From a virus, in the IMG/VR virus record IMGVR_UViG_3300028558_000791, positions 372,001 to 436,000 of that record: a stretch of 64,000 nt of DNA, one strand, 5' to 3'. A model generated the notes under the pieces. The model made no database searches, had not been told where the DNA came from, and saw nothing but the letters and a program-made list of their open reading frames with translations. A program made the translations under genes and the position numbers. Below, in pieces: positions 36,494-44,833 of this stretch (position 1 is its first letter; every line of letters begins with the position of its first letter).

Positions 36494-37131
36494 ATTTACA
36501 AGAGATATTGAGCTACCGAGACAGTTGCCTGATATGTGACCGTCCGCTGGTCATGCGAATCAAGGAATATCCTAAACTCTCTATAACTCAGAATGATGAA
36601 GGACTCCAGATACGCTCAGGACATAAAGATGGCGTTCGTCTAAGCTTTGGTTTTGATGGTAAGTATGAGCGTAACAAGCGTGACTACAAGATTCATGCTG
36701 GTCCGGTCTTTATTCAGAAGCGCTGTCAATACCATCCATTGCGCGGCATGCACGTCACTGCCCCAGGTAATGGTAAAATTATCCTCAAGTCACGTAGCGT
36801 CGGGTTAACCACCATGACTAACTTTGGTACCACCTTAGATAGTCTAAAGGACCAGACCTGTCAGTATGGCTTTACCCTATTTGGAGATATCCAGGGTAAC
36901 TATGATGTTAATCTGACAACGGACTTTGTCTATTGGCATGATGACAAAGAGTTCTGGCATGTAAATACTTACTTCACATCGTCATATACTCAGGTTTATC
37001 ACTCAACATTTGAGAATACGATAGACGATGTAATACGAACAAGACTGCAAATTCCAGCAGTTAACCTAAAGAACGTAACCGGCGTACCTCAGTTACTAGA
37101 GAAACTTAAGCTGTATACACTCTTCTCATAA
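36490..37131 (+). CDS. Long zinc-ribbon array family protein (L5)
   Basis: 213 residues. MNLQEILSYRDS, CLIC at 13-16, a later RCQYHPLRG stretch in place of the second CxxC, C-terminus LLEKLKLYTLFS. Stop is TAA. Ends tail-to-tail (6-nt overlap) with 37126..37566, the same arrangement as 31718/32371. Confidence 0.7.
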   Translation: MNLQEILSYRDSCLICDRPLVMRIKEYPKLSITQNDEGLQIRSGHKDGVRLSFGFDGKYERNKRDYKIHAGPVFIQKRCQYHPLRGMHVTAPGNGKIILKSRSVGLTTMTNFGTTLDSLKDQTCQYGFTLFGDIQGNYDVNLTTDFVYWHDDKEFWHVNTYFTSSYTQVYHSTFENTIDDVIRTRLQIPAVNLKNVTGVPQLLEKLKLYTLFS

Positions 37132-37566
37132 GAATGCTTTGAGTCGGTCTAGCCTCTTACAGTAACAGACGGCATCCAATAGATGCTTCATCTTAAGGTT
37201 ACCGAAAGAGTTATGTAAAACCCACTCCTGCCCTTTGAATCTAGAATCTCTCTTAAGGTCAATGCGCTTAGCCTTGGGTTCTAAACTATCATAAATAGCA
37301 ATCTCGAAATCTTTGAATTCTTTTAGCTTGCGAGGGCCGACTAAATCATATGGTAATTGAATCTTGATACTGTACATACCAACTTTAATGGTGTTACGAT
37401 AGAGAGTAATCTCGTTCTCTTTAGCTTCTTCCAAGCTTGCTAAACTACAATGGTCTAACTCGCGCTTTATCTTGTTTTTCGAACTCTTACCGTGACTGAA
37501 ATCGAGTACGATACGAGGTTCTTCATGTGATCGAATGGCTGTCATACTTCCTTGATAGTATGCCAT
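37126..37566 (-). CDS. Hypothetical protein, tail-to-tail partner type A (second copy)
   Basis: 146 residues. Resembles 32371..32892 in the central beta segment (KVGMYSIKIQLPYDLVG) and the C-terminus (LDAVCYCKRLDRLKAFL). Lys/Glu-rich, soluble. Second occurrence of the [long zinc ribbon]-[partner] convergent pair. Confidence 0.62.
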   Translation of the reverse strand: MAYYQGSMTAIRSHEEPRIVLDFSHGKSSKNKIKRELDHCSLASLEEAKENEITLYRNTIKVGMYSIKIQLPYDLVGPRKLKEFKDFEIAIYDSLEPKAKRIDLKRDSRFKGQEWVLHNSFGNLKMKHLLDAVCYCKRLDRLKAFL

Positions 37567-37593
37567 ATACTTGCCATGTTATAGGTGTCCATC

Positions 37594-37911
37594 ATGGAAA
37601 AATTTGATTGTCTGGTATGTAATAAAGAGATGGAGATGCATCATAAAATCATGTACATTGACTACTCATGTAATCGATCAGATGATCATCACTTCTCTTG
37701 GCGTATTAAAGACAATAGACTAGTTAAGCTTCGCATTCGGTTTCAAGATAATAGCGAGCGGCTATGTTTGAAAATTCATTATGATGAACAATACTCTGAG
37801 GTATGGTCTAAGTCTGCTAATAGGATACGTATCAATCAAGTGGTCATTCCTAACTTCCAAAATATAGAAGTGCTGAAAAACAAGATTAGAACTATGCTGG
37901 TGTTTGGATGA
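37594..37911 (+). CDS. Short zinc-ribbon array protein 1
   Basis: 105 residues from the ATG with AGGTG about 7 nt upstream (a GTG 9 nt earlier is possible). First short member: CLVC at 6-9, a lone later Cys (YSCNRSDDHH), a beta-rich middle and C-terminal KIRTMLVFG. ATGA overlap with the next gene. No known function. Confidence 0.7.
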   Translation: MEKFDCLVCNKEMEMHHKIMYIDYSCNRSDDHHFSWRIKDNRLVKLRIRFQDNSERLCLKIHYDEQYSEVWSKSANRIRINQVVIPNFQNIEVLKNKIRTMLVFG

Positions 37912-38237
37912 AACCGCCCATCAATTGCCCCGTATGTGGCGACCCATTACTTAATACTTTTCCACCCGCTGAAGACCTCAACACACGAGTTACCAAAACA
38001 TGCACTCGTCGAATTAACCACAATATAGTAATACTAGTTGAAGATGATGAGGTAACTCAATTAGCTATTGATATTGGTAATGGGCTTCAAGCTGTATGGC
38101 TATTCCTATTAGGAGCCGTATGGATTCAAGGTATGAAAAAGGATAAGGAAGTGATGGTGCTTCCATTTTTCGAACCCGATCTATCCAACTATAAAAAGCT
38201 GGTTGAGAAAGTAAAAACTTATCTGGTCTTCTCATAA
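37908..38237 (+). CDS. Short zinc-ribbon array protein 2
   Basis: 109 residues. CPVC at 7-10, single later Cys (KTCTRRINH), C-terminus LVEKVKTYLVFS. Stop TAA, one of the few members without a coupled downstream start; a 32-nt gap with AAAGGAG follows. Confidence 0.7.
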   Translation: MKPPINCPVCGDPLLNTFPPAEDLNTRVTKTCTRRINHNIVILVEDDEVTQLAIDIGNGLQAVWLFLLGAVWIQGMKKDKEVMVLPFFEPDLSNYKKLVEKVKTYLVFS

Positions 38238-38269
38238 AGGAGTGGTATGGGCGCAGTTATATACTTTGT

Positions 38270-38635
38270 ATGGATGACGTCCTGAACTGCCCGATTTGTG
38301 GTAATAAATTAAGAACAAGCCACCATACAAATAAACACATTTACTTCATCGATCAGACTGGTGATTATACTGAGCGTATCTGCTCAAAAGGTCACAATCA
38401 TATCGTTGACATGTGGGTTAATAAGGCCACGAAACAAGTAGATTTCCTTAGGTTGTCCCTCAACTCAAAGTATTCTCGTTTTTTGGAGATTGATTACGTA
38501 AACCAAAAGTGTCGCATCTCCTGCGTCAAAGATGGTGAGTACGAGTATATCAACGTTCCTAAGATGATTGAACCAGACTTCCCTGATTTAGAAAAACTAA
38601 AAGAACGTGTAAGCCTCTACGTAGTATTCTCATGA
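38270..38635 (+). CDS. Short zinc-ribbon array protein 3
   Basis: 121 residues. CPIC at 7-10, then ICSKGHNHIVD where C and H could complete a zinc site. Middle rich in basic/aromatic strands; C-terminus KLKERVSLYVVFS. ATGA overlap onward. Confidence 0.7.
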   Translation: MDDVLNCPICGNKLRTSHHTNKHIYFIDQTGDYTERICSKGHNHIVDMWVNKATKQVDFLRLSLNSKYSRFLEIDYVNQKCRISCVKDGEYEYINVPKMIEPDFPDLEKLKERVSLYVVFS

Positions 38636-38964
38636 ATTGTCTATTCTGTAAACAAGATATGAATGTTGGTGAAAGAACCAAACTTGATTTCTTCTATCGG
38701 TATACCTGTTACTCAATTGAGTGTATGGTTAATAATGATTTCCCTAGATACATTTGCGGAACTGATAAAGAAGGTAGTGTATGTTGGCAAGAGTATGCTT
38801 TAGGCAGCTTCTATGTCAAAGTTAGTGACAATGGCTGTCTTATCTATAGATTAGAGAGCTGTATGCTAACTAATGAGATTAAGATAGCTAGACCTTTATG
38901 GCTCAATCCTACAAATTTCGACCACACGCTTGACAAGCTAAAGCTGATGGTTACATTCTCCTGA
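38632..38964 (+). CDS. Short zinc-ribbon array protein 4
   Basis: 110 residues. CLFC at 3-6, second cluster YTCYSIEC, C-terminus DKLKLMVTFS. The following 18-nt gap contains GATAGGGA, a weak ribosome-binding site for the next gene. Confidence 0.7.
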   Translation: MNCLFCKQDMNVGERTKLDFFYRYTCYSIECMVNNDFPRYICGTDKEGSVCWQEYALGSFYVKVSDNGCLIYRLESCMLTNEIKIARPLWLNPTNFDHTLDKLKLMVTFS

Positions 38965-38982
38965 AGATAGGGAATAAACTAA

Positions 38983-39327
38983 ATGCGATTCGCGACCCAT
39001 GAATGTCCTCTGTGCAATAATGTTCTCCAAATAAAACTAATGTCCGGAGTAACTACCTACTTCTGTCCAACTAAGATTACAGATGGTAATAACAATATTT
39101 CGCACTATGAAGTAGAGACAGATGGCAAACAAACCATTCAGCATCTCTATGTCTTCCCATATGCTATTGATAACTTTGCCAACGCAGGTAAGTCACGGGT
39201 TTATCTATGGGGAGAAACTAAGTGGCAGTTCCTAATGGAACTTCCTTTTGTCACAGCTCAACCACAAGAAAGTTTGCTGGACCACCTTTACAATGTGGCC
39301 CCTCCATCCTATGACATTGCTATGTAA
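38983..39327 (+). CDS. Short zinc-ribbon array protein 5, atypical C-terminus
   Basis: 114 residues. CPLC at 8-11 and YFCPTKI, as in proteins 12 and 16 of the array. The usual K-[IL]-x-x-YLxFS ending is absent: the frame ends NVAPPSYDIAM, overlapping the next start by 17 nt. This looks like a junction created by deletion or frameshift that removed the normal end. Confidence 0.6.
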   Translation: MRFATHECPLCNNVLQIKLMSGVTTYFCPTKITDGNNNISHYEVETDGKQTIQHLYVFPYAIDNFANAGKSRVYLWGETKWQFLMELPFVTAQPQESLLDHLYNVAPPSYDIAM

Positions 39328-39679
39328 GTTTTGCCAAGAAGAAGCTGCCTACGTTCCGCTCATCATTAAGGGCGGTAATGGAGATAATAATTTTCATACA
39401 TTCGATGTTCACTATTGCTATAATTGCGCAGCAGAATACGTCAAATGGTCAAGCTCCAATAGCATTCATCTATATACTATCATCAATACTAGAACGTATA
39501 GATGGACATTGAATGAAGGTGGAGCTACTGCTTATCTGTGGTATGTAGGAGAGCCAGGAGAACCAGGAGTGCGCCCCAATAGGAAGATGAAGCTGGTCAA
39601 GACATTCAGTGAACACTTCCCGCCAATCACTCCAGAAAACATAGAACGTAAACTCCGCTTCATGCTATTATTTTTATGA
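39311..39679 (+). CDS. Short zinc-ribbon array protein 6
   Basis: 122 residues from ATG 39311 (M-T-L-L-C-K-F-C), which places CxxC at the N-terminus like its paralogues; an upstream in-frame ATG at 39248 would add residues from inside the previous gene. CKFC at 5-8, CYNC near 41, C-terminus NIERKLRFMLLFL. ATGA overlap onward. Confidence 0.65.
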   Translation: MTLLCKFCQEEAAYVPLIIKGGNGDNNFHTFDVHYCYNCAAEYVKWSSSNSIHLYTIINTRTYRWTLNEGGATAYLWYVGEPGEPGVRPNRKMKLVKTFSEHFPPITPENIERKLRFMLLFL

Positions 39680-40200
39680 GAAAAATCGAAATACTACAGT
39701 ACTCTTGCCCTCAATGCAATGCTGACCTGATAGTTAAAGCCGTTGACTTTTTATATAATCAAATGGATGGAGAAAAGACTAAAACATCATACCAGTGTAT
39801 AGGATGCCGAGAAGAGTTCTACTCATTGGAACAAGCGCATGTATCTAATACTAGCCTGACGCCTGAATACAAATGTCCCTACTGCCACCAGCAATGCTCC
39901 TATCTATCCCTTAAGGACGATTGGACTGATTACTGGAAGTGCTTACCATGTAAGGTAGCGTTTCAACAAACTTATAGTGCTAACTTTGCTGGTATCGATA
40001 CTATCAACATGTACACTACCATCAAAGGCAAGCTATTTGTATTGAGACAGTTCCTCAGAGAGAATCGGTCCAGAATAGATATGTTACCAGAAGACCCAGA
40101 GGATACGATTGTAATCGCTAAGGATTTCAATTTCCTGTTCCCTAATCTGCTGCCATCTAACATCCAAGAGAAACTCCTAACCTATCTTGTATTCTCATGA
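39676..40200 (+). CDS. Zinc-ribbon array protein 7, double-ribbon form
   Basis: 174 residues, the longest of the array. Two complete ribbons: CPQC ... CIGC (residues ~11-40) and CPYC ... CLPC (~67-95), then the normal tail NIQEKLLTYLVFS. Looks like a fusion of one extra ribbon onto a standard member. ATGA overlap on both sides. Confidence 0.7.
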   Translation: MRKIEILQYSCPQCNADLIVKAVDFLYNQMDGEKTKTSYQCIGCREEFYSLEQAHVSNTSLTPEYKCPYCHQQCSYLSLKDDWTDYWKCLPCKVAFQQTYSANFAGIDTINMYTTIKGKLFVLRQFLRENRSRIDMLPEDPEDTIVIAKDFNFLFPNLLPSNIQEKLLTYLVFS

Positions 40201-40535
40201 ACTGTGAATTCTGTAAGAAGCCATTGCGCTTCTCTCATAACGAAAATGATAAAGATATTGAGGTATATGATTGCAATCATTGCCCCGTCCTAACTTCATT
40301 TCACTACCTTCACAAAGATGGTAGCCCAGTCAAGACCACGTTCATGATAGATAAGAATGAGAAGTGTTATCTGTGGACCAACAACTACATCCAGAATATC
40401 TCCTACATTCATGACTTGGGAACATCTATAGCTAGGGAAGGAAAAGACCCAATGATTCTCAAGTTCCCTAAAATTATGAATGTCAATCCAACTAACATTC
40501 ATGAGAAGTTCGCTTTCTATATGGTATTCCTATGA
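40197..40535 (+). CDS. Short zinc-ribbon array protein 8
   Basis: 112 residues. Complete ribbon CEFC (3-6) ... CNHC (~26), beta-rich middle, C-terminus NIHEKFAFYMVFL. Coupled by ATGA at both ends. Confidence 0.7.
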   Translation: MNCEFCKKPLRFSHNENDKDIEVYDCNHCPVLTSFHYLHKDGSPVKTTFMIDKNEKCYLWTNNYIQNISYIHDLGTSIAREGKDPMILKFPKIMNVNPTNIHEKFAFYMVFL

Positions 40536-40945
40536 AGCCATTGCAGAACTGTCCATATTGCGGATGTTATCTATCTCGCATCAAACAGAACGAGAGCTGG
40601 CATGAGACCTATTGTTCTGACCGATGCTCCATGAAGTACCATCAGTATTTTGAAGGAGATTTCGATAGCGATAAGCTAAGGTATATCACGTTTGATACGC
40701 CCCGATTCAACGTCTACGTCTATTTTGAGACAGGGTTCTATCCTAATATCGTACACTTCTACTCTCATAAAGAGATGGCCGCTAAGGGAACAGCTATGCC
40801 AATAGTGGATAACTTGCCGTCAAGCAGGATTCCAACCCATGAACTAGAAGAGATGGCTAACTCTCGATATGAGACGGCCACCCAAGCACGGGAATGGTTG
40901 GACAAGGTAGATGAGAAGCTTCATACTCTAGCGTTATTCGCATGA
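40532..40945 (+). CDS. Short zinc-ribbon array protein 9
   Basis: 137 residues. CPYC-GC at 7-12 and YCSDRCSMKYH form a ribbon; longer loop before the C-terminus DEKLHTLALFA. Coupled by ATGA at both ends. Confidence 0.7.
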   Translation: MKPLQNCPYCGCYLSRIKQNESWHETYCSDRCSMKYHQYFEGDFDSDKLRYITFDTPRFNVYVYFETGFYPNIVHFYSHKEMAAKGTAMPIVDNLPSSRIPTHELEEMANSRYETATQAREWLDKVDEKLHTLALFA

Positions 40946-41274
40946 TCTGTCCATCTTGTGCTAAAGAAATCGGCCGCCCCAAAATGCACACGGCCACGTT
41001 TACTTGCAGTTACTATTGTATGTCATGTAAAGAAGAACATATCGTTTGGGAATCTATTACTCCAGGAGACTATGTAGTCGAGTGGGATAGGTATCGCATT
41101 TACTGCAACACTAAAGATAACACCGCCAAACTTCAAAAGATTTACATGGATATTGAATCAGATACCTCAATTATGTATCGATGGTACACCGTCCTAGAAC
41201 TACCCAATATCCCAGAGAATCTGACGCAAGATACCGCAGAAGAAAAGATTAAACTGTATTTGTTATTCTCATGA
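40942..41274 (+). CDS. Short zinc-ribbon array protein 10
   Basis: 110 residues. CPSC (3-6) ... CMSC (~27-30) ribbon, then WESITPGDYVVEW and C-terminus EEKIKLYLLFS. Coupled by ATGA. The 20 nt before the next ATG contain no Shine-Dalgarno-like purine run. Confidence 0.72.
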   Translation: MICPSCAKEIGRPKMHTATFTCSYYCMSCKEEHIVWESITPGDYVVEWDRYRIYCNTKDNTAKLQKIYMDIESDTSIMYRWYTVLELPNIPENLTQDTAEEKIKLYLLFS

Positions 41275-41663
41275 AATGCTATTACTGCCAAAATGAAGTA
41301 GAACAAGACCCAGATAATAGCCCTGGTCCATTCAAAAGCCTGCGGTCCAAATCCTGTGATCACTGTACCAAAACTCATGATATCTATCATGTCTCGTTCA
41401 TCTATGAAACTGATGGTAGTTATCGGTACGCTCATATCTATTTGGATGAGGTAACATATACTACACTCCCAAAGACAGGATTCTCTAATCGCGGTCTAGT
41501 AATAGCTGACAACGAAACCTATCATATTAGATTGAATATGAAGGCAGGAAATACCAGCGTCATGCTATATGGAACGACGGAAGAGATTCTATGCCTACCA
41601 ACTCTTAACATCACTCCCGCCAATGTGCGCGAGAAGATTAAACTCTACCTATTATTCTCATGA
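41271..41663 (+). CDS. Short zinc-ribbon array protein 11
   Basis: 130 residues. CYYC (3-6) ... CDHC (~29-32) ribbon, C-terminus ITPANVREKIKLYLLFS, the clearest form of the family tail. Coupled by ATGA. Confidence 0.72.
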   Translation: MKCYYCQNEVEQDPDNSPGPFKSLRSKSCDHCTKTHDIYHVSFIYETDGSYRYAHIYLDEVTYTTLPKTGFSNRGLVIADNETYHIRLNMKAGNTSVMLYGTTEEILCLPTLNITPANVREKIKLYLLFS

Positions 41664-42001
41664 AATGTCCTATCTGTGAAGAACATGAACTAGTCACGCA
41701 ATCTCTAGAAGATTGCTATGGCCGGGCTCCAGATGTCTTCTGCCCCAAAGTCATTAGGTTGCCAGATGGTAAGATTGTCAATCATTACCGAGAGTATCCT
41801 GTGGTGGGCGATAAAACAAGAATCTTTGTTTGGCCCTTTAGAGTCATCACCTGGAAAGGCGAGTCTCAGGTTTCAGTAGATTCTCAATATAAGAGATCTA
41901 AAAAGCACTACTTTAAAACAGTTATGAGGATCCCAGCTTTGCATACAGATAAAGAAGATAAACTAAGGGATCGTATCAAGCTATTGATTCTATTATCATG
42001 A
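41660..42001 (+). CDS. Short zinc-ribbon array protein 12
   Basis: 113 residues. CPIC (3-6), then VFCPKVIRLPDGKIVNHY, a variant second site shared with proteins 5 and 16 (FCP plus a downstream HY). C-terminus RDRIKLLILLS. Coupled by ATGA. Confidence 0.7.
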   Translation: MKCPICEEHELVTQSLEDCYGRAPDVFCPKVIRLPDGKIVNHYREYPVVGDKTRIFVWPFRVITWKGESQVSVDSQYKRSKKHYFKTVMRIPALHTDKEDKLRDRIKLLILLS

Positions 42002-42372
42002 TGAACTGTAGATTTTGCCAGGCTCCAATGCTTCCCAATGAAGATGTTATACCTGACTCAGATACTCAATATTCACACTGCACTTGGGAATGTCATAACT
42101 GTCCAGCTACCGTTAGGCAAAAGAATGAACAACAAGATTGGTTTGCTATTCTGGCCTTTTATAATGGTTATTGGTTTGAAGTCATGCAGATGTATACAGA
42201 AAAGGGAAGCAAAGATCCACCGTTACTATCCATCTATAAACTAACCCCTTACATTAATGATGTTTATGAAGATGCTGTTAAATCAGAGTTTGTCATGGAG
42301 TTGAATGTTAATGGTAACATCACTCCCCAAAACATTAAAGATAAACTGGCCGTCATCCTAACCTTCTCATGA
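41998..42372 (+). CDS. Short zinc-ribbon array protein 13
   Basis: 124 residues, start ATGATG (second ATG also possible). CRFC (4-7) ... CHNC (~31-34) ribbon, C-terminus NIKDKLAVILTFS. Coupled by ATGA at both ends. Confidence 0.7.
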   Translation: MMNCRFCQAPMLPNEDVIPDSDTQYSHCTWECHNCPATVRQKNEQQDWFAILAFYNGYWFEVMQMYTEKGSKDPPLLSIYKLTPYINDVYEDAVKSEFVMELNVNGNITPQNIKDKLAVILTFS

Positions 42373-42701
42373 TTAACTGTCCATTTTGTAACGCCCAACT
42401 CCGAATCCAAATGTATCAATCCGATTGCAAGGATTGCCAGGTTAACTTCATATCCAGACAAACTGGCCACACATTAGATTCCCCTTGGCATACTTACTAC
42501 TACACCTTTAAGTTTAGAGATGATACCTATCATGCTCTCAATATAGATTTTGAAAAGCAAATCACCACAGTTTGGTTGGTCAATCCCAATTCACCATTAC
42601 ACCAAACTCCATTGCATATTCCTAGAGTCTTCCCAGATACTAATCCTAATAACGCATTAACATTAGCTAGAAAACTACACCACCTAATTGCCTTCACCTA
42701 A
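42369..42701 (+). CDS. Short zinc-ribbon array protein 14
   Basis: 110 residues. CPFC (4-7) ... CKDC (~20-23) with a short inter-knuckle loop, C-terminus ARKLHHLIAFT. Stop is TAA; the chain of coupled genes is interrupted by a 58-nt C-rich spacer. Confidence 0.7.
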   Translation: MINCPFCNAQLRIQMYQSDCKDCQVNFISRQTGHTLDSPWHTYYYTFKFRDDTYHALNIDFEKQITTVWLVNPNSPLHQTPLHIPRVFPDTNPNNALTLARKLHHLIAFT

Positions 42702-42759
42702 GCGGCAACACACTCCATTCCGATCTAACCGCCCCAATTCGCGCATGAATCCCTATCTC

Positions 42760-43044
42760 ATGAACTGTCATTACTGTAACCAAATCTGTGAATGCAATGT
42801 CTCCAGTTGGATTTGTCGTAAATGTGGCGCCGAATTTTTCGATGGACATATTAATCTGTATACCGTCATCAATGAAAAACATTATACTTTCCAAATGAGA
42901 TTCGAACATACAGAATTCCCCGCCCGTATCCTGGGAGGACCAATAAGTCAACTGAAACGAATTATCAACCTCCCCAAAATACCTGATAACATCACTCCGT
43001 CCAACGTCAATGAAAAGGTCAGACTATATCTGCTGTTCTCATGA
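42760..43044 (+). CDS. Short zinc-ribbon array protein 15
   Basis: 94 residues from the ATG in the context CTCATGAACTGT, the same start context as its paralogues; ATG 42745 and the longer frame to 42688 overlap the previous gene. CHYC (3-6) ... CRKC (~18-21), C-terminus NVNEKVRLYLLFS. Coupled onward by ATGA. Confidence 0.68.
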   Translation: MNCHYCNQICECNVSSWICRKCGAEFFDGHINLYTVINEKHYTFQMRFEHTEFPARILGGPISQLKRIINLPKIPDNITPSNVNEKVRLYLLFS

Positions 43045-43412
43045 TTACCTGCCCCTTCTGCGATAAGCCAGTCCACCTATCCAAGGACGAACGAGACTCC
43101 AATTCTCTGTTGGCTGATACAGATACCGATGACTTCTACTGCCCAACCTATGTAGACACCGCCCCAGGTAGACGCCAGTGCCACTACCAACGCACGACTA
43201 GACAAGGCTGGTATCCAGATTACCACGCCATCATCCCGCCCTTTAGAATCCACTACGTAGAGGGTGAAAGCATTACCGTCTTTACCATAGAGCCCGGCGA
43301 AAACTCCGATATAACCACCTTCAACCTTATCTACGAAGACAAAGTCAACCCAACCTTTGAAGCCTTTGTCAAAATGTATCACCGATTCAAAACCCTCCGA
43401 GCCTTCATATGA
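43041..43412 (+). CDS. Short zinc-ribbon array protein 16
   Basis: 123 residues. CPFC (4-7) and FYCPTYVD ... CHYQR, subfamily with proteins 5 and 12. C-terminus MYHRFKTLRAFI. Notably C-rich coding strand. Coupled by ATGA. Confidence 0.7.
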   Translation: MITCPFCDKPVHLSKDERDSNSLLADTDTDDFYCPTYVDTAPGRRQCHYQRTTRQGWYPDYHAIIPPFRIHYVEGESITVFTIEPGENSDITTFNLIYEDKVNPTFEAFVKMYHRFKTLRAFI

Positions 43413-43798
43413 TTACCACTCTGAAATGCCATCAGTGCAATAAAGAACTAACTCAGATTGACTGGGATGTCCCAGATGTCGGCCCAATCCCCAATCCAAA
43501 GACCACCATGACCCTGGAATGCCCTGACGTCCATTGCCGTGTTGTCTATGATAAAGAACTCCAGAACATCACCGAGTATACCATCTTCTTCGAAGACGCT
43601 ATCCAACGTAGATATAAAGTCAATGGCTTCCGCCATAACAAATCAACCCACTTCATGGTCAAAAACGGACCCAAACCCTGGAACTACCAAACCGCCCTGC
43701 AAATCAAACGCTTCCTGGCATTCAAACCAAATAAAGAAGGCCAACTGCAAGGCGAAGCTATCTTCCGGAAACTTAAAACCCTACTAACATTCTCATGA
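43409..43798 (+). CDS. Short zinc-ribbon array protein 17
   Basis: 129 residues. CHQC (7-10) ... CPDVHC (~37-42), C-terminus FRKLKTLLTFS. Very C-rich and G-poor coding strand. Coupled by ATGA at both ends. Confidence 0.7.
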   Translation: MITTLKCHQCNKELTQIDWDVPDVGPIPNPKTTMTLECPDVHCRVVYDKELQNITEYTIFFEDAIQRRYKVNGFRHNKSTHFMVKNGPKPWNYQTALQIKRFLAFKPNKEGQLQGEAIFRKLKTLLTFS

Positions 43799-44154
43799 GC
43801 GATCCAACTTGCCGTTTCTGCCATCGTCGTATGACCTGGAGCTGTACCCATATCCCAACTCATATCTCAACTGGTCCCTACAAAGACGAGCAGGTGGATA
43901 GCTACTCTTGTGGTTACTGTGCCTCAGAACAAGACTTCCTAGAAACAGGACAGCCAGCAAGCTATTACTTTATGGTCGGTGCCTATAAACTATGCTTCTA
44001 TCCCCATAACCAAACCTTCCAAGTTAGACACTATCCACAAGGTAGATTAAGTGAGCACATCACCATCGTCATGACTCTCAACTACCTGCCCCATAATCTA
44101 ACCCCATCAACTGTGACTGTGGATAGACTAAAGACACTAATCGTATTCTCATGA
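43795..44154 (+). CDS. Short zinc-ribbon array protein 18
   Basis: 119 residues. CRFC (6-9), an extra Cys at WSC, then CGYC (~40-43), C-terminus VDRLKTLIVFS. Coupled by ATGA at both ends. Confidence 0.7.
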   Translation: MSDPTCRFCHRRMTWSCTHIPTHISTGPYKDEQVDSYSCGYCASEQDFLETGQPASYYFMVGAYKLCFYPHNQTFQVRHYPQGRLSEHITIVMTLNYLPHNLTPSTVTVDRLKTLIVFS

Positions 44155-44513
44155 ACCCTAAATGTCGATTCTGTAATGGCAAGCAAGAAAACAGCGGTTT
44201 TAAAAGAGAAAACAATATGACTATGTACCGGTACAGATGTAATACCTGTCTGATAGAACAAACTTACCATCCCGATGGCTCTTTGCTAGAAGCTACTTTG
44301 CGTATCCCCATAGATAGAAACACCAAATTTAATCATGGCATGTTCCATTACGTAATAGACTTCAATCCAACTACTATGAACCTAAAGGTAAGAAGTTACG
44401 GCGAAGAATGCGGCTGGAAAGAACACTTCAACGTTAAAGTCACCAACCAGCCCGATTGGTTTAATCCATCTCTTTCAGAAGAAAAACTCAAACTGTATAT
44501 ACTATTCTCATGA
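44151..44513 (+). CDS. Short zinc-ribbon array protein 19
   Basis: 120 residues. CRFC (5-8) ... CNTC (~31-34) ribbon, C-terminus SEEKLKLYILFS. Coupled by ATGA at both ends. Confidence 0.7.
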   Translation: MNPKCRFCNGKQENSGFKRENNMTMYRYRCNTCLIEQTYHPDGSLLEATLRIPIDRNTKFNHGMFHYVIDFNPTTMNLKVRSYGEECGWKEHFNVKVTNQPDWFNPSLSEEKLKLYILFS

Positions 44514-44833
44514 ACTGTCTCTTCTGCCAAAAACCTTGCTCCAACAATAGAATCGAATCCCAGCACTATTGCCTGCCTTGCTATGCCACCTTCTTCTACG
44601 AAAATGATATCCTTAACTTCATCGAACTCTGGGTCCAAATTAAAGATCGTAAATACATCGTCAGGCTATGGCAAGAATCCAAAACAACTGAACTAAAACA
44701 AACTAATCCCGTCGATCCCAATAACCTACAAGCAGGTTATTTTCATGAAGTTGTGCTAACTCTAGATTACTTAGCAAATGTCTCCCCAAGTAATATCGAA
44801 TCTAAAGTACAAACTATGTTGACTTTCCTATGA
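44510..44833 (+). CDS. Short zinc-ribbon array protein 20
   Basis: 107 residues. CLFC (3-6) ... CLPC (~23-26) ribbon, C-terminus NIESKVQTMLTFL. Coupled by ATGA at both ends. Confidence 0.7.
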   Translation: MNCLFCQKPCSNNRIESQHYCLPCYATFFYENDILNFIELWVQIKDRKYIVRLWQESKTTELKQTNPVDPNNLQAGYFHEVVLTLDYLANVSPSNIESKVQTMLTFL

